A stretch of 64,000 nucleotides of DNA from Streptomyces sp. ISL-1 (GTDB lineage: Bacteria > Actinomycetota > Actinomycetes > Streptomycetales > Streptomycetaceae), in contig NZ_JAGGOI010000020.1 in NCBI RefSeq assembly GCF_018614585.1, forward strand, positions 1 through 64,000. The letters run 5' to 3'. Position 1 is the stretch's first letter. Each line of letters starts with the position of its first letter. Shown here in pieces: positions 59,646 to 64,000 of this stretch. A program made the position numbers and the translations under genes. Below the pieces are notes generated by a model. The model searched no databases. It saw only the letters and a list, made by a program, of their open reading frames with translations, and had not been told where the DNA came from.

Positions 59646-59741
59646 GGTGGGGGGTGGCGGTCGGAGGTGATGCGCGGAAAGTGCGGTCGGGAAGGCGCCG
59701 TCAGGAAGGCGCGGTCGGGAAGACGCGGTCGGAAGGCGCCG

Positions 59742-61070
59742 TCAGAAGGTGAGCTTCCAGCTGTCGATGTAGCCGGTGTCCTGCGCCGCGACGTCCTGGA
59801 CGCGCAGCTTCCAGGCGCCGTTCGCCGTCTCGCTCGACGCGTTCACGGTGTACGTGGCGATGACGTTGTCGGCCGAGTCGCTGCCGCTGGCGCTCTTCAG
59901 CCGGTACGCCGTCCCATCGGGGGCCACGAGGTCGAGGACCAGGTCGCCGCGCCAGGTGTGCTTGACGTCCACGCCGACCTTGAGGGCGGCCGGGGCGTTG
60001 CCGGTGCGGCCCGAGACGGTCACGGTGGAGGTGACGGCTGCTCCGTTGTCCGGGATGGCGACGTCGGCGGCGTTCTCGTAGATGTCGCCGGGCGGGACGG
60101 TCGGCTCGGTGGACAGGGCCCACACGGCGTGGGCGATCGCGTCGCTGTTGCGGTCCAGCGCGGTGTCGTTGATGTTCGTGCTGGAGTCGCATGAGGAGTG
60201 GTAGCAGCGGTCGAAGGCCTGGCCGGCCGTGCCGCCCCACTTCTGGGCCTGGGCGCTGGACTTCGTACGGCTCGCGCCGGTGAACAGGCCGCCGACCGGT
60301 ATGCCGACGTTCTTGAACGAGGCGTGGTCGGAGCGGCCGTCGCCCTCCGTCTCGATCTCGGTGGCGACGCCGAGGCCCGCGAAGTAGTCCTTGAAGGTCT
60401 TCTCGATCGTCGGGTCGTCGTCGTAGACGAAGTATCCGGGGTTCGGGGAGCCGATCATGTCGAAGTTGAGATAGCCGGCGATCTTTGAACGCTCCGCCGC
60501 GGGAAGGTTGTTGACGTAGTACTTCGACCCGACCAGGCCCAGCTCCTCCGCGCCCCACCAGCCGAACCGCAGGTGTTTCACCGGCTTGAGCTGGGCGCGG
60601 GAGACGGCGAGGGCGGTCTCGAGTGTGCCTGCGGAGCCCGAGCCGTTGTCGTTGATGCCCGCACCCGAGCTGACCGAGTCCAGGTGTGCGCCGGCCATGA
60701 CGACGGAGTTGGCGTCGCCGCCGGGCCAGTCGGCGATCAGGTTGTAGCCGGTGGCGCCGCTGGTGGTGAACTGCTGGAGCGATGTGGTGAATCCGGCCGC
60801 GTCCAGCTTGGCCTTCACATAGTCGATCGACGCCTTGTACCCGGCCCGGCCGTGCGCGCGGTTGCCGCCATTGGCCGTGGCGATCGACTGGAGCTCGGTG
60901 AGATGCGCCTTGACGTTGGCGAGCGGTATGTCGGGGGCGGCGAGCGCGGGCGCCGGGGCGGCGGGGGCCGCGGTCGCTGAGGGGGCGGCGGAGGCGAGCA
61001 GTCCGGCGAGGGCGAGCGCGGCGGCCGCGGCGGTCCGTCTGGGTATGGAGAGCTTCAGATGGGGGGTCAC
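59742..61070 (-). CDS. Secreted M28 aminopeptidase with P-domain
   Basis: The 442-residue protein has a signal peptide (RRTAAAAALALAGLLASAAPSATA), an M28 zinc peptidase domain like Streptomyces griseus aminopeptidase, and a C-terminal proprotein-convertase P-domain (VAIPDNGAAVTSTVTVSG ... DTGYIDSWKLTF). Ligand motifs are VVMAGAHLDSV, GINDNGSGSAG, WGAEELGLVG, LNFDMIGSPNPG and RSDHASFKN. It releases N-terminal, usually hydrophobic, residues from peptides outside the cell. GTG 61070 begins TPHLKLSIPRR. Confidence 0.93.
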   Translation of the reverse strand: MTPHLKLSIPRRTAAAAALALAGLLASAAPSATAAPAAPAPALAAPDIPLANVKAHLTELQSIATANGGNRAHGRAGYKASIDYVKAKLDAAGFTTSLQQFTTSGATGYNLIADWPGGDANSVVMAGAHLDSVSSGAGINDNGSGSAGTLETALAVSRAQLKPVKHLRFGWWGAEELGLVGSKYYVNNLPAAERSKIAGYLNFDMIGSPNPGYFVYDDDPTIEKTFKDYFAGLGVATEIETEGDGRSDHASFKNVGIPVGGLFTGASRTKSSAQAQKWGGTAGQAFDRCYHSSCDSSTNINDTALDRNSDAIAHAVWALSTEPTVPPGDIYENAADVAIPDNGAAVTSTVTVSGRTGNAPAALKVGVDVKHTWRGDLVLDLVAPDGTAYRLKSASGSDSADNVIATYTVNASSETANGAWKLRVQDVAAQDTGYIDSWKLTF

Positions 61071-61352
61071 GTGGGGGCTCCGAATTCCGTACGGGGACAG
61101 GACGGAACGTGCGAGACGCCCTGGAACGGCGGGTCCCAGGGCGTTGGAGCTGGAGGTGCGCAGTGCGTGCTGTGAGTTCAGCGAGAGTTTGACTAACCGT
61201 CAAGGGCGGAAATCGGTCATGGGGGTTCACATAGCGGACGACCGCTTCCCCTCTTCCGCATTCGCGCGGGGTCCGAGCGCGGTCCGAGCGCGGTCCGAGC
61301 GCGGTCCTATTGGGATCCGATTGGGATCCGATCGGGGTCTCGCGCACGTCTA
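61071..61352. other. Intergenic region with short tandem repeats
   Basis: This 280-base stretch upstream of the M28 gene has no gene I can support. It contains an 11-base repeat GGTCCGAGCGC (three copies, 61270-61302) followed by two copies of TTGGGATCCGA (61310-61330). The M28 promoter should lie near 61100-61220 (GTTTGACTAACC at 61187-61198 is AT-rich). Confidence 0.5.
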
Positions 61353-61802
61353 CTACTCCACGCAGAACTCATTCCCCTCGGGGTCGGCCATGGTGGTCCA
61401 GACGCCCATCGGCTCGTCCACGTGGTAGAGAACGGACGCCCCCAGGCCCTCCAGGCGCGCGACCTCCGCCTCCCGTTGCTCCGCGCAGACGTGCAGGTCG
61501 AGATGGAGCCGGTTCTTGGCCGTCTTCCCTTCCGGTACGCGCTGGAAGAGGATCCTGCGCCCGAGTCCCATACCGCTGTCCTTGTCGAAGGGGTCGTCCG
61601 GATGCCGGACGGCGGCGTAGTCGCGCCAGGCGTCCCGGCTGTGCCACTGGGTCGTCGATCCCTCCGGTAGTTGTCCGTATCCGCGCAGGCGCTCGATGAG
61701 CACGCTGTGGTCCTCGAGTTCGTAGCCCAGCGCCTCGGCCCAGAAGTCGGCCTGCTCGTGCGGGTCGGACGTATCGATGACGAGCTTCCAGTGCAGGGCC
61801 AT
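61353..61802 (-). CDS. VOC (glyoxalase-like) family protein
   Basis: The 149-residue protein starts MALHWKLVIDTSDPHEQADFWAEALGYELE and contains KNRLHLDLHVCAEQREAEVARLEGLGASVLY and TTMADPEGNEFCVE, a two-module betaalphabetabetabeta VOC fold with His and Glu positions. Substrate unknown. ATG 61802 is preferred; the frame is open far upstream but crosses the next gene. Confidence 0.88.
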   Translation of the reverse strand: MALHWKLVIDTSDPHEQADFWAEALGYELEDHSVLIERLRGYGQLPEGSTTQWHSRDAWRDYAAVRHPDDPFDKDSGMGLGRRILFQRVPEGKTAKNRLHLDLHVCAEQREAEVARLEGLGASVLYHVDEPMGVWTTMADPEGNEFCVE

Positions 61803-61879
61803 GTAACCACTTATATTGGTTACATGAGCCGCGGGGGCGCTCGGCGGTCGGCCGCTCCACGTCCGGGGCGCGGCTCCCT

Positions 61880-62722
61880 TCACATCGGGTCGATGTTCTC
61901 CGGTTCGTCCGCCGGACTCACGCGTCCTGGCGGGCGGGTGCGACGCCGCTCGGTGGGCGGCCGACCCGCCGTCGTGTCCGGGCCGCCACGTTCGTACGCG
62001 CCGGTGGTGCCGCGGGCCCGGGCCGCCTCCTGTTCGGCGATCGACAGCCACTGCTCCCAGCGTCGGCGCATCGGGTTGATCAGGCCGCCGCCGACGCCCA
62101 CGATCAGGATGCCCGCGATCGCGGCGAGCGCCGCGACGAGCACCGGGCCGGTCACCGAGGTCGCGATCTCCGCCTGGCCGAGGGCCGCGATCACGCCGAG
62201 CGACACGATGAACGCCCAGGCCGCCGTGGACAGGACCTTGCCGTACGAGGTCTGGCCCAGCGCCCCCTGGACGATGTCGCGGACCGCGCGTGCGATGGCC
62301 AGGGTCACCACGACGATCACGCACGCCACGATCGCCTTCGGCAGCCACCCGACAACACTGTTGATCATGCCGCTGACCGGGTTCGGTCCGAAGACCCCGA
62401 AGCCCAACTGGAGCGCGATCAGCAGGATCCCGTAGTAGATGATCTTGGCGATGATCCCAGTCGCGTCGTACTTCGACCCCTGAAGGGCATTGGCGACCCC
62501 GCTGCGTTCCGCGAGCCTTTCGAAGCCGAGCCTGCGCAGGAGTTGGTCGGCGACCCGGGCCAGCAGCTTTGCCACGAACCAGCCGATGAGCAGGATGACC
62601 AGGAAGCCGATGAGCTTCGGCACGAACCTGGCCACTGCCGACCACGCCTCGGTGATCCCCTGTCCGAAGTCGACTGAAATGGCGAGGGACGGGACGAGGG
62701 GCTGGGCGAGGGGCTGCGACAT
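61880..62722 (-). CDS. CmpX/MscS-like TM-helix membrane protein
   Basis: The 280-residue protein has five membrane segments: VPKLIGFLVILLIGWFVAKLLARVADQLL, IIYYGILLIALQLGFGVFG, AIVACVIVVVTLAIARAVRDIVQ, VLSTAAWAFIVSLGVIAAL and VLVAALAAIAGILIVGVGGGLI, the repeat pattern of CmpX/YkuT-like small-conductance mechanosensitive-channel relatives lacking the large MscS cytoplasmic domain. The Arg-rich hydrophilic tail is disordered. ATG 62722 begins MSQPLAQPLVPSLA. Confidence 0.85.
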   Translation of the reverse strand: MSQPLAQPLVPSLAISVDFGQGITEAWSAVARFVPKLIGFLVILLIGWFVAKLLARVADQLLRRLGFERLAERSGVANALQGSKYDATGIIAKIIYYGILLIALQLGFGVFGPNPVSGMINSVVGWLPKAIVACVIVVVTLAIARAVRDIVQGALGQTSYGKVLSTAAWAFIVSLGVIAALGQAEIATSVTGPVLVAALAAIAGILIVGVGGGLINPMRRRWEQWLSIAEQEAARARGTTGAYERGGPDTTAGRPPTERRRTRPPGRVSPADEPENIDPM

Positions 62723-62859
62723 GACGCACTCACTCCGCTCCGGGGCCCGCACACATTGGGACCTGTACCTCCGGTGGTAGCACCGGTCGAGGGGTGGGGG
62801 CCTGCGCCCAGCCCGGCAGGTGAGCCGATCGAGTGTTAATTGCCCGGGGGACTGAGGCG

Positions 62860-63855
<996 letters not shown>

Positions 63856-64000
63856 TGACCCTCCCCCGCCCTGTGCCCGTCACCACGAAGAAGGTACGCG
63901 GCACAGGGCCGGGCTGTCATGCCCGTATCGCCATACGGTCATGACGGATCTTGGTCCCTCGGCCCGTTCGCCGGCCGGCCGGTCGGTCAGTGGGCCGGCC
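63856..64000. other. Terminal intergenic stretch
   Basis: No gene seen. GGCCGGCCGGTCGGTC and similar GC-palindromic words near the end may be part of a terminator cut by the window edge. Confidence 0.3.

Noticed and set aside
61353..62729. A VOC protein extended to 458 residues
   Set aside because: The extra N-terminal part is antisense-like and overlaps the CmpX-like gene; the VOC fold begins at ATG 61802.

Overview
The window is high-GC actinobacterial chromosome, almost certainly Streptomyces. The evidence is the strong G/C third-position bias, frequent GTG starts, ATGA/GTGA stop-start overlaps, and a combination of genes known from the core of Streptomyces chromosomes: a Tad-type secretion locus, futalosine-pathway mqnC, menG, a geranylgeranyl-reductase-family flavoprotein, a 14-gene nuoA-N operon, and a long-chain polyprenyl diphosphate synthase. 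I see no rRNA, tRNA, CRISPR array or intact insertion sequence.

Region by region. 1-2.6 kb is accessory: a frameshifted small conserved gene (58-367, -), a GntR-type winged-helix mini-regulator, a ribbon-helix-helix/PIN-like toxin-antitoxin pair with a probable leaderless promoter, and a PD-(D/E)XK (Rpn-like) protein. 2.8-12.3 kb is a compact Tad/Flp-type locus: SAF-domain protein, ParA-like ATPase, CpaF/TadA ATPase, TadB, TadC, Flp-like pilin, three TadE/G-type pseudopilins, then a 975-residue membrane protein joining LysM to a BTAD-type regulatory C-terminus. 12.5-23.5 kb carries mqnC, a metal-ligand-less amidohydrolase-like protein, menG, glutaminase, a zinc-ribbon membrane protein, a GNAT enzyme, the GGR-family reductase, an AraC regulator, a cupin and an NlpC/P60 cell-wall hydrolase.

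23.5-40.4 kb is a 690-bp regulatory region followed by the complete type I NADH dehydrogenase operon in canonical order nuoABCDEFGHIJKLMN, closed by a strong terminator. The upstream region has a Rex-operator-like and a Crp-operator-like site. A 34-codon micro-ORF is stitched between nuoF and nuoG by two ATGA overlaps. With mqnC, menG, the GGR-family reductase and the polyprenyl synthase, the window holds much of the menaquinone supply for this NADH:menaquinone oxidoreductase.

40.4-51 kb is mixed: an Atu4866-family protein and divergent XRE regulator, an amidohydrolase, an anti-sigma-type ATP-binding protein, a Uma2-family nuclease, and then a broken redox/ABC-transport module. In that module a substrate-binding lipoprotein gene with two frameshifts is fused in frame, across an apparent deletion, to a flavoprotein-HEAT-repeat gene that has lost its N-terminal FAD domain; its ferredoxin and GntR/UTRA regulator remain intact. 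GPP34 and fumarylacetoacetase follow. 51-64 kb holds a CocE/NonD hydrolase whose nucleophile serine is replaced by glycine, the polyprenyl synthase, secreted CHRD and LolA-like proteins, an ABC exporter, an FMN reductase, a secreted M28 aminopeptidase, a VOC protein, a small mechanosensitive-channel-like protein and RarD.

All family names come from recognising sequence motifs by eye; no database search was run.
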